Shown here: positions 44,191 through 53,776 of the stretch, in pieces
Layout: each line of letters starts with the position of its first letter
Position numbering within the stretch: position 1 is the stretch's first letter
Assembly (NCBI RefSeq): GCF_002154225.1
Contig: NZ_MTSE01000003.1
Span: 248,001 to 312,000 of the forward strand
Direction: 5' to 3'
Source of the DNA: Hymenobacter crusticola
GTDB taxonomy: Bacteria > Bacteroidota > Bacteroidia > Cytophagales > Hymenobacteraceae
DNA: 64,000 nucleotides
Notes under the pieces: model-generated
What the model was told of the DNA's origin: nothing
Databases searched by the model: none
The model's input: only the letters and a program-made list of their open reading frames with translations
Position numbers and translations under genes: made by a program

Positions 44191-45429
44191 ATGCTGCATA
44201 CTATGCGCTGGTTTGGGCCAAATGATCCAGTGTCTTTGTTTGCTATTCGCCAAGCGGGATGTACGGGCGTGGTGACGGCACTGCACCAACTCCCTGTCGG
44301 TGCCGTGTGGTCGGTAGAAGACATCAAATTGCGTCAGCAACTTGTCGAGGCGGACAATAATAAATTTTCGCCCTTGCACTGGGCGGTCGTAGAAAGTCTA
44401 CCCGTTCACGAAGACATAAAAAAGGGTCTGCCTTCGCGCGCGGAATACATAGAGAACTACAAGCAGTCAATCCGGAACCTAGCACTTTGCGGCATCCAAA
44501 CGGTGTGCTACAACTTTATGCCCGTGCTGGATTGGTCGCGCACCAACATAAACTACGAGCTGCCCGATGGCTCGCGAGCGTTACGCTTTGTGTGGCAGGA
44601 TTTCGCCCTGTTTGATCTATTCATCCTAAAGCGTCCCGGCGCCGAAGTTGATTATGAGCCAGAGGTCATTGCGGCTGCCCAGCAGCAGTTTAGCGGCATG
44701 AGCGTAGACCAACTAGCTGAACTGACAAACACGGTGTTGTTAGGGCTGCCCGGCTCCGAAGAAGCGTTTGAACTAGCAGGTTTCCAGTCGTTGCTGGATC
44801 AGTACGCTGCTATTGATCGCCATGCACTGAAAGAGAATCTGTTTCACTTTATTAGGGAAGTAGGCCCCGTCGCCACCGAGGTGGGGATAAACCTTTGCAT
44901 TCACCCTGATGATCCGCCCTATCCGCTGCTAGGGCTGCCTCGTGTAGTAAGCACTGAGGCTGATTTGGCGGAACTGATGGCTGCCTACGACGCCCCAGCC
45001 AATGGCATCACCTACTGCACAGGCTCATTAGGTGTGCGGTCCGATAATGATCTGCCCGGCATTGTGCGGCGCATAGGTCAGCGCATCCATTTTGTTCATC
45101 TGCGCGCTACTAAGCGCGAGGAAAACCCGCGCAACTTCCACGAAGCTGACCATCTGACCGGCGACGTAGACATGTACGCTGTGGTGCGTGAGTTGGTGCT
45201 GGAAGAGCAACGCCGCCAACAAGAGAGCAGCGGTAACTCATCCATTCCGATGCGCCCCGACCACGGCCACCAGATGCTCGACGACCTGCATAAGAAAACG
45301 TATCCCGGCTATTCGGCCATTGGTCGTCTGCGGGGCTTGGCCGAGTTGCGCGGGTTGGAGCTAGGTATCCGCCGTGCTTTGGCTACTGATGCAGCGCCCG
45401 CCGAATTCATGACTGCTACCAATTACTAG
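44191..45429 (+). CDS. uxuA: Mannonate dehydratase
   Basis: A 412-aa UxuA that dehydrates D-mannonate to 2-keto-3-deoxygluconate in glucuronate catabolism. The N terminus MRWFGPNDPVSL, the internal YNFMPVLDWSRT, CIHPDDPP, GITYCTGSLG and MRPDHGHQM segments (metal His/Cys ligands) are family signatures. ATG 44191; an ATG at 44203 is also possible. It is followed after four bases by the alpha-glucuronidase gene, which supplies glucuronate from xylan side chains. Probably repressed by the divergent LacI-type protein. Confidence 0.96.
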   Translation: MLHTMRWFGPNDPVSLFAIRQAGCTGVVTALHQLPVGAVWSVEDIKLRQQLVEADNNKFSPLHWAVVESLPVHEDIKKGLPSRAEYIENYKQSIRNLALCGIQTVCYNFMPVLDWSRTNINYELPDGSRALRFVWQDFALFDLFILKRPGAEVDYEPEVIAAAQQQFSGMSVDQLAELTNTVLLGLPGSEEAFELAGFQSLLDQYAAIDRHALKENLFHFIREVGPVATEVGINLCIHPDDPPYPLLGLPRVVSTEADLAELMAAYDAPANGITYCTGSLGVRSDNDLPGIVRRIGQRIHFVHLRATKREENPRNFHEADHLTGDVDMYAVVRELVLEEQRRQQESSGNSSIPMRPDHGHQMLDDLHKKTYPGYSAIGRLRGLAELRGLELGIRRALATDAAPAEFMTATNY

Positions 45430-45433
45430 TTCA

Positions 45434-47584
45434 GTGCTTTTACGTTCTACGCCCGTGCTTCGTACGCTATTCTTCCTGTTGCTTATTCTTGGCGCGCAGC
45501 GCAGCGTGGCCGACGATGGGTACCGGTTGTGGCTGAAGTACGACCTGCTGCCAGATGCTGCGCAGCGCAAAGCTTACCAACAAGCCGCTCAATTTGTGGC
45601 TGTCGAAGGCACTTCCTCACCGGTGCTGCAATCAGCTGTTAAAGAATTACAACTTGGCTTGAAAGGGCTATTAGGACAGACGGTTTCGGTAACAGCAGGG
45701 GCCGCAAAAAAACAAGGTGGCATCCTTTTACGCGTTACTTCATCTGCAAACGTTACCGCAAACGATCGGTCTGCAAAGCTAAATAAGGAGGGTTACCGGG
45801 TTTTTTCCGAGAAGGGAAACATCGTCGTGGCGGGTCCAACGGACGCGGCCGTGCTCTACGGCACGTTTGCCCTGTTGCGTCAGCTTCAAACCCAGCAGCC
45901 GCTTACCAACCTAGCTCTTACGAGCAGCCCTAAAATCGAATACCGCATGCTAAACCATTGGGATAATCCTAATGGTACGGTAGAGCGCGGCTATGCGGGT
46001 TCATCAATCTGGAAGTGGTATGAGTTGCCGGAATTGCTCGATCCACGCTACCTCGATTATGCCCGTGCCAATGCTTCAATTGGTATCAACGGAGTAGTAA
46101 TCAACAACGTGAATGCCAGTGCCCGGTACCTGACGCCAGAGTACTTGCGCAAAGTAGCAGCCTTAGCCAGTGTGTTTCGACGCTACGGCATCCGGGTGTA
46201 TTTGTCGGTGTTTTGGGCCGCACCCAAAACCTTAGGTGGCTTAGCTACTTCCGATCCGCTCGACCCGAATGTACGCCGTTGGTGGACCGACAAGACCAAT
46301 GAAATCTACAAGACTATTCCGGACTTTGGCGGCTTTTTAGTAAAAGCTAACTCGGAGGGGGAACCTGGTCCGCAAGACTACGGCCGCAACCATGCCGAGG
46401 GCGCTAACATGCTGGCCGAAGCCCTAGGTCAGCACGATGGTATTGTGATGTGGCGGGCTTTCGTGTACAAGGCCAACTCCAACGGCGACCGGTTCAAGGA
46501 GGCGTATGAAGAGTTCAAGCCCCTAGACGGCAAGTTTGCGACGAAAGCACTAGTACAGGTGAAAAATGGCCCGATCGACTTTATGGCGCGGGAGCCGTTT
46601 CACCCGCTGTTTGGGGCCATGCCTAGCACGCCGCTAGTGCTGGAAGTACAGCTCACGCAGGAGTACCTAGGGTTTGCTACGCACATGGTATATCTGGGTC
46701 CGCTCATTAAGGAGTGCTTGGAAACGGATACGTACGCGAAAGGCAAAGGCTCTACAGTAGCTAAAGTAGTGGATGGTAGCGTCGATAACCACCAGATCAG
46801 TGGCATTGCTGGCGTGGCCAACATTGGCTCCGATCGCAACTGGACTGGGCATCCGATGGGGCAAGCCAACTGGTACGCCTACGGCCGCCTAGCTTGGGAT
46901 CACACGCTGTCCTCAGCTGTCATTGCCAAGGAGTGGACCCGCATGACGCTGACGAACGAGCCTAAGGCGGTGACTACTATCACAAATATGATGGTGAAAT
47001 CGCGCGATATATATGTGCGCTATACTATGCCGCTGGGTTTGCACCATATCATGGGGCAGAGCATCCATTACGGCCCTGAGCCCTGGCTAGCCAAAAGTGC
47101 CCGTCCCGACTGGACGGCTGTTTACTACCACAAAGCAGATTCGATTGGCCTAGGTTTCGACCGCACCGCCAAGGGCAGTAACGCTCTCAGCCTGTACAAG
47201 CCCGAAGTGCAGCAGGCGTGGGGGAACCCACAAACGTGCCCACTTAACTACCTGCTGTGGTTTCACCACGTGCCCTGGAAGCAACAGCTCAGCACCGGCC
47301 GCACCCTGTGGAATGAGCTCTGCTACCGCTACTATACTGGGGCCGACTCGGTGACGTGGATGCAGCAGCAATGGACCCAAGTGAAGCCAGCGATAGACCC
47401 AGCTCTACATGCTGATGTAGCAGCTCGCCTCCAAACCCAGCGCAAAGAGGCTATTTGGTGGCGCGATGCCTGCGTGCTCTACTTCCAAACGTACGCCAAG
47501 CAACCTATCCCAGCGCCATTTGCCCCACCCGAACGCTCGCTGGAGGCTGTGAAGCAGATTGTCGACATCTACCAAATGCGGTAA
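45434..47584 (+). CDS. GH67 alpha-glucuronidase
   Basis: A 716-aa secreted enzyme that removes (4-O-methyl)glucuronic acid from the ends of xylo-oligosaccharides. Signal peptide ends about SVADD. GH67 features: RMLNHWDNPNGTVERGYAG, KANSEGEPGPQDYGR (general acid Glu), VQVKNGPIDFMAREP (Asp) and LEVQLTQEYLG (Glu base). The start is GTG at 45434, four bases after the uxuA stop; a second in-frame GTG is at 45455. Likely periplasmic and co-transcribed with uxuA. Confidence 0.95.
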   Translation: MLLRSTPVLRTLFFLLLILGAQRSVADDGYRLWLKYDLLPDAAQRKAYQQAAQFVAVEGTSSPVLQSAVKELQLGLKGLLGQTVSVTAGAAKKQGGILLRVTSSANVTANDRSAKLNKEGYRVFSEKGNIVVAGPTDAAVLYGTFALLRQLQTQQPLTNLALTSSPKIEYRMLNHWDNPNGTVERGYAGSSIWKWYELPELLDPRYLDYARANASIGINGVVINNVNASARYLTPEYLRKVAALASVFRRYGIRVYLSVFWAAPKTLGGLATSDPLDPNVRRWWTDKTNEIYKTIPDFGGFLVKANSEGEPGPQDYGRNHAEGANMLAEALGQHDGIVMWRAFVYKANSNGDRFKEAYEEFKPLDGKFATKALVQVKNGPIDFMAREPFHPLFGAMPSTPLVLEVQLTQEYLGFATHMVYLGPLIKECLETDTYAKGKGSTVAKVVDGSVDNHQISGIAGVANIGSDRNWTGHPMGQANWYAYGRLAWDHTLSSAVIAKEWTRMTLTNEPKAVTTITNMMVKSRDIYVRYTMPLGLHHIMGQSIHYGPEPWLAKSARPDWTAVYYHKADSIGLGFDRTAKGSNALSLYKPEVQQAWGNPQTCPLNYLLWFHHVPWKQQLSTGRTLWNELCYRYYTGADSVTWMQQQWTQVKPAIDPALHADVAARLQTQRKEAIWWRDACVLYFQTYAKQPIPAPFAPPERSLEAVKQIVDIYQMR

Positions 47585-47760
47585 ATCCGCCGTCCTACGG
47601 CAAGCTTACGGATACAAACCTAGCTTTTACTAAGAACTACTGTCACCTAGCTTGTGTAGGCGCCAGTAGGCGAATCTAGGTTTTGTACGGCTTCTGCGCT
47701 AAGGCAGAACAAGAAAGTGAACTTCTGATCAACAGATACTTAAACAGTCTACCAACAAAC

Positions 47761-48564
47761 ATGGAGCACGTAGAAACTCATACGAACCTCACCGATACCC
47801 TGACGCAGCAGAATCCCTTCTCGTTGGAGGGAAAGCTGGCCCTAATTACGGGCGGTGGTAGCGGCATTGGGCTGGAAATTGCCCGCTGTATGGTGCAGGC
47901 GGGGGCTCATGTGGTCATTACCGGCCGGCGCGAGCAGCCCTTGAAAGATGCCGTAGCTGGACTGGGCGACTCAGCCGAATACCTCGTCAACGACGTGTGC
48001 GACCTAGGTTCGCTCGATGGCCTAGTGAAGCATATCGAGGATTCGTGGGGGCCGTTGGATATTTTGGTAAATAACGCCGGCATCAACATGAAAAAGCCCG
48101 CGTTGGAAGTAACCGATGAGGAGTTCAGCCGCATTATCCACACCAACCTAAACTCGGTGTTTGCCCTCACCCGAGCTTGCGCCAAGCAGATGGTAGCCCG
48201 GAAGAGTGGCGTGATTCTGATGATTTCGTCGATGGCAGCCTACTACGGTATCGATCGGGTAGTGGCCTACGCTGCTTCCAAATCAGCGGTGGAAGGCATG
48301 GTAAAAGTGTTAGCCTCGGAGTTTTCGGGCGCTAATGTGCGGGTGAATGCCATTGCCCCAGGCTTCATCGAAACCGAAATGAGCCGCACTGCCATGAACA
48401 ACGACCCTGAACGCCGCGACCGAGCCATGCGCCGCACGCCCATGGGTAAGTTCGGCAAGCCCGAAGATATTGGCCACGCGGCCGTGTTCCTAGCCTCCGA
48501 TGCTGCCCGCTACATCACGGGTGCCTCGCTGCCGGTCGACGGTGGCAACTCCATCGGTTTTTAA
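47761..48564 (+). CDS. SDR oxidoreductase, candidate fructuronate reductase (mannonate oxidoreductase)
   Basis: A 267-aa classical SDR from ATG 47761. TGGGSGIG is the cofactor site, NNAGIN follows, and Ser/YAASK is the catalytic group; the C terminus TGASLPVDGGNSIGF is typical of sugar-acid and 3-ketoacyl SDRs. The locus has uxuA but no uxuB-type reductase in view, and the protein resembles gluconate 5-dehydrogenase/KduD types. I therefore infer that it reduces fructuronate to mannonate; this is not proven. Confidence 0.85.
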   Translation: MEHVETHTNLTDTLTQQNPFSLEGKLALITGGGSGIGLEIARCMVQAGAHVVITGRREQPLKDAVAGLGDSAEYLVNDVCDLGSLDGLVKHIEDSWGPLDILVNNAGINMKKPALEVTDEEFSRIIHTNLNSVFALTRACAKQMVARKSGVILMISSMAAYYGIDRVVAYAASKSAVEGMVKVLASEFSGANVRVNAIAPGFIETEMSRTAMNNDPERRDRAMRRTPMGKFGKPEDIGHAAVFLASDAARYITGASLPVDGGNSIGF

Positions 48565-48620
48565 AATTCCCCAGCGTTTTCCCACAAAGAGTTTTTTCCA
48601 CAAAACATTTCCCACCTATT

Positions 48621-51600
48621 ATGAAAGCACCTCTATATGCTGCTTTGCTCCGCTTTGGGCAACCAGTGGCGCGCGGCGCAGTAGTTTTATCATTACTCGG
48701 CCTCACCCCCACATTGGTGATGGCCCAAACGGGCCGCACTGTAACGGGGCGGGTTACGGGCACGAATGGCGAAGGTCTTGCTGGTGTTACCGTTGTTGTG
48801 AAAGGCACAACTCAGGGTACTGGCACCGACACTAACGGTAACTTTAGCCTGGCAGTGCCCAGCGATAATACAGTCTTAGTTATCAGCTCTATTGGCTTCG
48901 TGAAGCAGGAAGTTGTGGTAGGCAGCCGCACTTCGCTCGACGTGAAGCTGGCTACCGAAACCACCGCCCTGAATGAAGTACAGGTCGTCGGCTATGGCGT
49001 GCAGAAGAAGAGCCAGGTAACGGGCGCTATTTCGTCGGTTACCGAAGAGCAACTGCGCGATGTACCAGTGGCTAACGTTGGCCAGGCCCTGCAGGGTCGT
49101 GCGGCCGGCGTTACGATTTCCAACTCCAGCACCACACCCGGTCAGAGCCCGGTTATTCGTATCCGGGGCAACCGTTCTATCTCGGGTAGCAACGACCCGC
49201 TGCTGGTAGTAGACGGCGTACCCTTTGACGGTAGCCTCAATGACCTGAACCCGGACGATATTACGTCGCTGGAAGTGCTGAAAGATGCTTCCTCCACGGC
49301 TATCTACGGCGCTCGTGGTGCTAATGGCGTTATCCTGATTACCACCCGACGCGGTAAGTCAGGTGCTCCGCGCGCTACCTACAGTGGCTACTACGGCACG
49401 AAAAAGGCGTATGGCCTTTATGATTTGCAAAACGGGCAGGAGTACTACAACTACCGCCTCGAAGCCTACCGCGCTCAGAACGCGAACTACGACCCCAACA
49501 CGGCTACTACGTTCCTAACGAACGACGAACGGGCCAACTACGCTGCTGGCCGCACCACCGACTACCAGAAGCTGCTCTTCCAAAAGGGGCACATCCAAAA
49601 CCATGTCGTTGGCGTGTCGGGTGGTACAGACCAAACCCAATATTCAACCTCGCTGGGCTACTACGACGAAACGGGTATCACTCCCGTACAGCGTTATCAG
49701 CGTTATTCGCTGCGTGGTACGCTCGACCAGCAAATCGGCAAACGGGTGAAAGTGGGCGTGAACACGCTGAACACGTTCAACGTATCGGATGATCCGAACG
49801 TCGGTATTCTGAATCAGATTCTGACGACTAGTCCGCTTGCTTCTACCACGGATGCCAACGGCAACCTAGTTCTGTACCCAAACGGCGATACTGCCGGATC
49901 GAACCCGCTCACCTTGTATGCCGATAACGCACACAAAGACCAGAGCCGCCGGATACGTACCTTCAACAGCCTATACGGGCAGGTAAACATTCTGAAAGGC
50001 TTAGACTACCGCTTGAACCTAGGTCTGGATGTGCGCTCCGAGAACAACGGCACCTTCTACGCTTCGTACACCCCGCAAAACGGCGGCGGACAGAGCACGG
50101 CTTCGCGGTCATCTAACTTGGCTTTCAACCTGCTCACCGAGAACATCCTGACGTATAACCGCAGCTTTGGTAAGCACGATGTGAACTTTACGGGCTTGTA
50201 CAGCTGGCAAGGATACCGCTTCGACAACTCTAGTGTTGGGGCTCGTAACTTGTTAGCGAACTACCAGCTATACAATAACCTAGGTGCTGGTACACCTAGC
50301 TCGGCTAGCAGCAGTCAGCAGCGGTGGGATATCATCTCCTACATGGGCCGTGCGAACTACGCCTTTGATAACCGCTACTCGGCTACCTTAACCGTGCGCG
50401 TTGATGGCTCGTCGCGTTTGGCGCCAGGCAACAAGTACAAAGCTTTCCCTTCTGCTGCCGTAGCGTGGAATATTGCCAACGAGTCGTTCCTGCAAGATCA
50501 GGCGTGGCTTAGCAACTTGAAATTCCGGGCTAGCTTAGGCCGCGTGGGTAGCACAGCGGTGAACCCCTACCAGACCCTCGGGGCACTGGGCTCGGGCATC
50601 GGCAACGGCTACTATAACTACGGCGCGACTGGCGCAGTAGGCGTAGTGCCGAACAGCATCCCGAACGGCAACCTAGGCTGGGAGTACACAACCACGACCA
50701 ACTTTGGCTTAGACTTCGGCTTCCTGCAAAACCGTATCACGGGTTCGGTGGAAGTGTACCAGCAGCGTACCAGCGACCTATTGCTGCCCGACGCGCTACC
50801 AACGGCCAGCGGCTATAGCTCTTACGTGCGCAACGTGGGCCAGACCCAAAACCGCGGTATCGAAGTGTCGCTCTCCACGGTGAACGTGCGTACTGGCAGC
50901 GGCTTCGAATGGAGCACGGACTGGAACTTTACCGTGAACCGGGAGAAGGTGTTGGACCTGGGCTTAAACGATGCCAGCGGCAGCAAGCTCAGCGACATCG
51001 GCAACCAGCGCTTCATCGGCCAGCCCTTATATGTGTTCTATGATTACAAGAAGCTGGGCATCTGGCAGACGTCGGAAGCCGATGAGGCCAAGAAGTACAA
51101 CTCCAAGCCCGGCCAGATCAAGGTGGCTGATGTGGACAACAACGGCGTGATCAACTCCAATGACCGCGTGATTGTGGGCAGCCGCCAGCCCAAGTTTGAG
51201 GCCGGTCTGACCAACCGCTTCAAGTACAAAGGCTTCGACCTGACGCTGGTGGCGCTGACCCGCGTTGGGGCGACGGTGGTCGATCCGACCTTGTTCGGGC
51301 CGAACTACTTCACCACCAACACGGGACGTCGCAACCAGGTGAACCTTAACTACTGGACGGCCACCAACCCCAGCAACGAATATCCGCAGCCCGACCAGTC
51401 TTCGCGTGCAACCGAGTGGCCCACCTACGGACAGACCCTGGCCTACCGGAACGGTACCTTCATCAAAGTGCGTAGCATTGACCTAGGCTATGCACTGCCA
51501 ACCGCTTGGGCGAAGCGAGCTTTCATGAGCAATGCACGCGTTTACGTGCAAGTTCAAAACCCCCTGCTCTGGGCAAAGGATCCGTTCTTCAAGGCTAACA

Positions 51601-51776
51601 AAGCCATCGACCCGGATGCCTTATCTTATTCAACCCGCCTCGACGCTAGCCAACCTGGCGGTATTGCCTTCACGGGCGGTAACCCCAACAACACGAGCGG
51701 TGGCACGTCTGGTGGTAACGGCGTGAACTATCCTTTCACGCGGTCCTTCATTGTAGGCCTCAACCTGGGCTTCTAA
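48621..51776 (+). CDS. SusC/RagA family TonB-linked outer membrane transporter
   Basis: A 1051-aa outer-membrane barrel that imports oligosaccharides with TonB energy. A signal peptide ends LVMAQT; a CarboxypepD_reg-like domain follows (about 38-112); then a segment NEVQVVGYGVQKKSQVTG and a plug with IRIRGNRSI, PLLVVDGVPFDG and YGARGANGVILITTRRG. The rest is the 22-strand barrel, ending in aromatic RSFIVGLNLGF. Its partner SusD follows. By context it takes up (glucurono)xylo-oligosaccharides. A 57-base gap separates it from the SDR gene. Confidence 0.95.
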   Translation: MKAPLYAALLRFGQPVARGAVVLSLLGLTPTLVMAQTGRTVTGRVTGTNGEGLAGVTVVVKGTTQGTGTDTNGNFSLAVPSDNTVLVISSIGFVKQEVVVGSRTSLDVKLATETTALNEVQVVGYGVQKKSQVTGAISSVTEEQLRDVPVANVGQALQGRAAGVTISNSSTTPGQSPVIRIRGNRSISGSNDPLLVVDGVPFDGSLNDLNPDDITSLEVLKDASSTAIYGARGANGVILITTRRGKSGAPRATYSGYYGTKKAYGLYDLQNGQEYYNYRLEAYRAQNANYDPNTATTFLTNDERANYAAGRTTDYQKLLFQKGHIQNHVVGVSGGTDQTQYSTSLGYYDETGITPVQRYQRYSLRGTLDQQIGKRVKVGVNTLNTFNVSDDPNVGILNQILTTSPLASTTDANGNLVLYPNGDTAGSNPLTLYADNAHKDQSRRIRTFNSLYGQVNILKGLDYRLNLGLDVRSENNGTFYASYTPQNGGGQSTASRSSNLAFNLLTENILTYNRSFGKHDVNFTGLYSWQGYRFDNSSVGARNLLANYQLYNNLGAGTPSSASSSQQRWDIISYMGRANYAFDNRYSATLTVRVDGSSRLAPGNKYKAFPSAAVAWNIANESFLQDQAWLSNLKFRASLGRVGSTAVNPYQTLGALGSGIGNGYYNYGATGAVGVVPNSIPNGNLGWEYTTTTNFGLDFGFLQNRITGSVEVYQQRTSDLLLPDALPTASGYSSYVRNVGQTQNRGIEVSLSTVNVRTGSGFEWSTDWNFTVNREKVLDLGLNDASGSKLSDIGNQRFIGQPLYVFYDYKKLGIWQTSEADEAKKYNSKPGQIKVADVDNNGVINSNDRVIVGSRQPKFEAGLTNRFKYKGFDLTLVALTRVGATVVDPTLFGPNYFTTNTGRRNQVNLNYWTATNPSNEYPQPDQSSRATEWPTYGQTLAYRNGTFIKVRSIDLGYALPTAWAKRAFMSNARVYVQVQNPLLWAKDPFFKANKAIDPDALSYSTRLDASQPGGIAFTGGNPNNTSGGTSGGNGVNYPFTRSFIVGLNLGF

Positions 51777-51786
51777 GCAGGACGAA

Positions 51787-51849
51787 GTAGCTGAGTAACT
51801 GGGTGAGTGGGTAAGAAACATACTGCCTGGAGCACTCGGTTACTCAGAC
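51787..51849. repeat. Intergenic hairpin, 'GTAGCTGAGTGACT' family, second copy
   Basis: GTAGCTGAGTAACTGGGTGA (51787 on) pairs with CGGTTACTCAG (51837-51847) after a 35-base loop. The first arm matches GTAGCTGAGTGACT at 3927 with one change. It lies between susC and susD, so it may lower the level of susD mRNA relative to susC or be neutral. Confidence 0.6.
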
Positions 51850-51913
51850 ACCCCCTCATTTATCAGTTGGTCAATACCCCCTTTAACTTTTCAGCGCATT
51901 GCGCTATTTGTAT

Positions 51914-53653
51914 ATGAAAAAACTAGTAATAGTCACGTTAGGAACCTCCTTGCTCTTCGCTGGTGCGAGTTGCAACAAGGACATTCTGGACGAAAACCCA
52001 CAATCGATAACAACTCCTAGCTTCTTAGGGACGCCCCAAGGCATAGAAGCAGGAGTAACAGGAGTGTATTCGGGCCTGCGGCAGATCTATGGCAACGACG
52101 CAGCATTTTTCTCCACGGAGGCCGGAACTGACCTGTGGACCAATGGCATTTCGTCTAGTAGCGGGCTGAACGACTATAATCCCAACGACCTTACCCCAGC
52201 CAACGCGACGTCTACCTCCTTCCTTTGGCAGGTGTGCTATCAGCAGATCAACAACGCGAATGGTGTGTTGCAATATTCTGCCACGGTGCAAGGCATGGAT
52301 CCGGCCCGTTTGAAGCAGCTGGTGGCAGAAACAAAACTGTTGCGGGCAACCTATTACTTTCTGCTAGTACGGCACTTCGGCGACGTGCCGCTGATGCTGA
52401 GCTTCATTGACGCACCCACCAAAGATATCAGCCGGGCGCCGCAAGCAGAGGTGTACAATGCCATTATTGCGGACCTCACGGACGCTATGAATAACATTGC
52501 CGACAAGCCTGCCCAACCTGGCCGCGTAACGCGCGCCACGTCCCTGCACACGCTGGCGAAGGTATATCTGGAGCGGGCTACCTCGACGGCTAAGCAAGGC
52601 GACGACTACGCAAATGCCGCCAAGTTTGCCAAAGAACTCATTGACAACCAAAGCCGCTACGGTTTGGGTCTAGAAGCTGACCCAGCTACCGTATTTACTG
52701 AAGGCAATGAAAACGGCAAGGAAGTTATCTTTAATGCGCAATTCAACGGGGACGCCAGCTTTTCTCGCATTGACGGTTTTGCTTTTGGTGGAGAGAATAT
52801 AGCGGCCTTCAACTTCCGCAGCCGCTATGATATTTTGCCGAACATGACCCGTGATATTAATTACGGTCGTCCATTTGCTCGGCATAGCTTAACGCACTAC
52901 CTGGAAGACGCTTATATCCTGCGTGACGCCAATGGTAACGCGTTGGAAATACAAACCCAGTTGCGCACCACAGACGCTCGTTATAGCAAGTGGTTCACGA
53001 CGGTTTATCTAGTTAACTCGCCTGGTGCCAACGGGGGAAACGCTAGCGCAGTAGTAGGCGATACCTCTATTTGGTATCCTGGTCGTGAGCTACCAGCGGC
53101 CGTCCTAACGCGCATTGCTAACCGCAAACCTGTCACGTACCGGGTTTTCCAACCGAGCCAATACACCACGGAGTTCTTTCCTACCCTCAACAAGTTTGAC
53201 TCCCGGAATCGTACGTCGTTTCAAGGTTTCTCGACTCGTCCGAATATCGTATATCGCCTAGCTGAAACGTATCTGATTGCGGCCGAAGCCTACTTTTACC
53301 TCGGCAATTCTGCCCAGGCTCGCGACTACATTAACGTAGTGCGGCGGCGGGCAGCGGCGCCCGGCAAAGCCACGCAAATGGAAATCACTGCCAACCGGAT
53401 AAATATCGACTTTATCCTAGATGAGCGTGCACGCGAGCTATGTGGTGAACTGACGCGTTGGTATGACCTAAAGCGCACCGGTAAGCTGATAGAGCGAGTA
53501 AAGCTTTACAACCCGCCTATTACACGTCTTGCCACAGGTATTTATGGCTCCAACGCTGCCATAAATATCAAAGATTACCACGTATTGCGCCCTATTCCAC
53601 AGACGGAAATTGACCGTACTGGTGGCAAAATCACCCAGAATACGGGGTACTAA
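51914..53653 (+). CDS. SusD/RagB family substrate-binding lipoprotein
   Basis: A 579-aa surface lipoprotein that covers the SusC barrel and binds the sugar. From ATG 51914 the signal ends FAGASC, giving the lipidated Cys. Helical TPR-like scaffold with the typical WQVCYQQINNANGVL, KLLRATYYFLLVRHFGDVPL and C-terminal LAETYLIAAEAYFYLG, DERARELCGELTRWYDLKR segments. A terminator-like hairpin follows, so SusC-SusD probably end a transcript here. Confidence 0.95.
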   Translation: MKKLVIVTLGTSLLFAGASCNKDILDENPQSITTPSFLGTPQGIEAGVTGVYSGLRQIYGNDAAFFSTEAGTDLWTNGISSSSGLNDYNPNDLTPANATSTSFLWQVCYQQINNANGVLQYSATVQGMDPARLKQLVAETKLLRATYYFLLVRHFGDVPLMLSFIDAPTKDISRAPQAEVYNAIIADLTDAMNNIADKPAQPGRVTRATSLHTLAKVYLERATSTAKQGDDYANAAKFAKELIDNQSRYGLGLEADPATVFTEGNENGKEVIFNAQFNGDASFSRIDGFAFGGENIAAFNFRSRYDILPNMTRDINYGRPFARHSLTHYLEDAYILRDANGNALEIQTQLRTTDARYSKWFTTVYLVNSPGANGGNASAVVGDTSIWYPGRELPAAVLTRIANRKPVTYRVFQPSQYTTEFFPTLNKFDSRNRTSFQGFSTRPNIVYRLAETYLIAAEAYFYLGNSAQARDYINVVRRRAAAPGKATQMEITANRINIDFILDERARELCGELTRWYDLKRTGKLIERVKLYNPPITRLATGIYGSNAAINIKDYHVLRPIPQTEIDRTGGKITQNTGY

Positions 53654-53671
53654 ATTGCTCTTATTTCCTCA

Positions 53672-53705
53672 GGAACGGCCAGTTATGCTGGCCGTTCCGC
53701 TTTTT
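53672..53705 (+). terminator. Intrinsic terminator after susD
   Basis: A perfect 11-bp inverted repeat (53672-53682 and 53688-53698), five-base loop, followed by GCTTTTT, 18 bases after the susD stop. Confidence 0.92.
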
Positions 53706-53776
53706 GGCTGCATCATAGTAGCTAGCTCGTTCCGCCCACACATACCGTCATTTTGTACAAAAGTTATTATAGTTTG

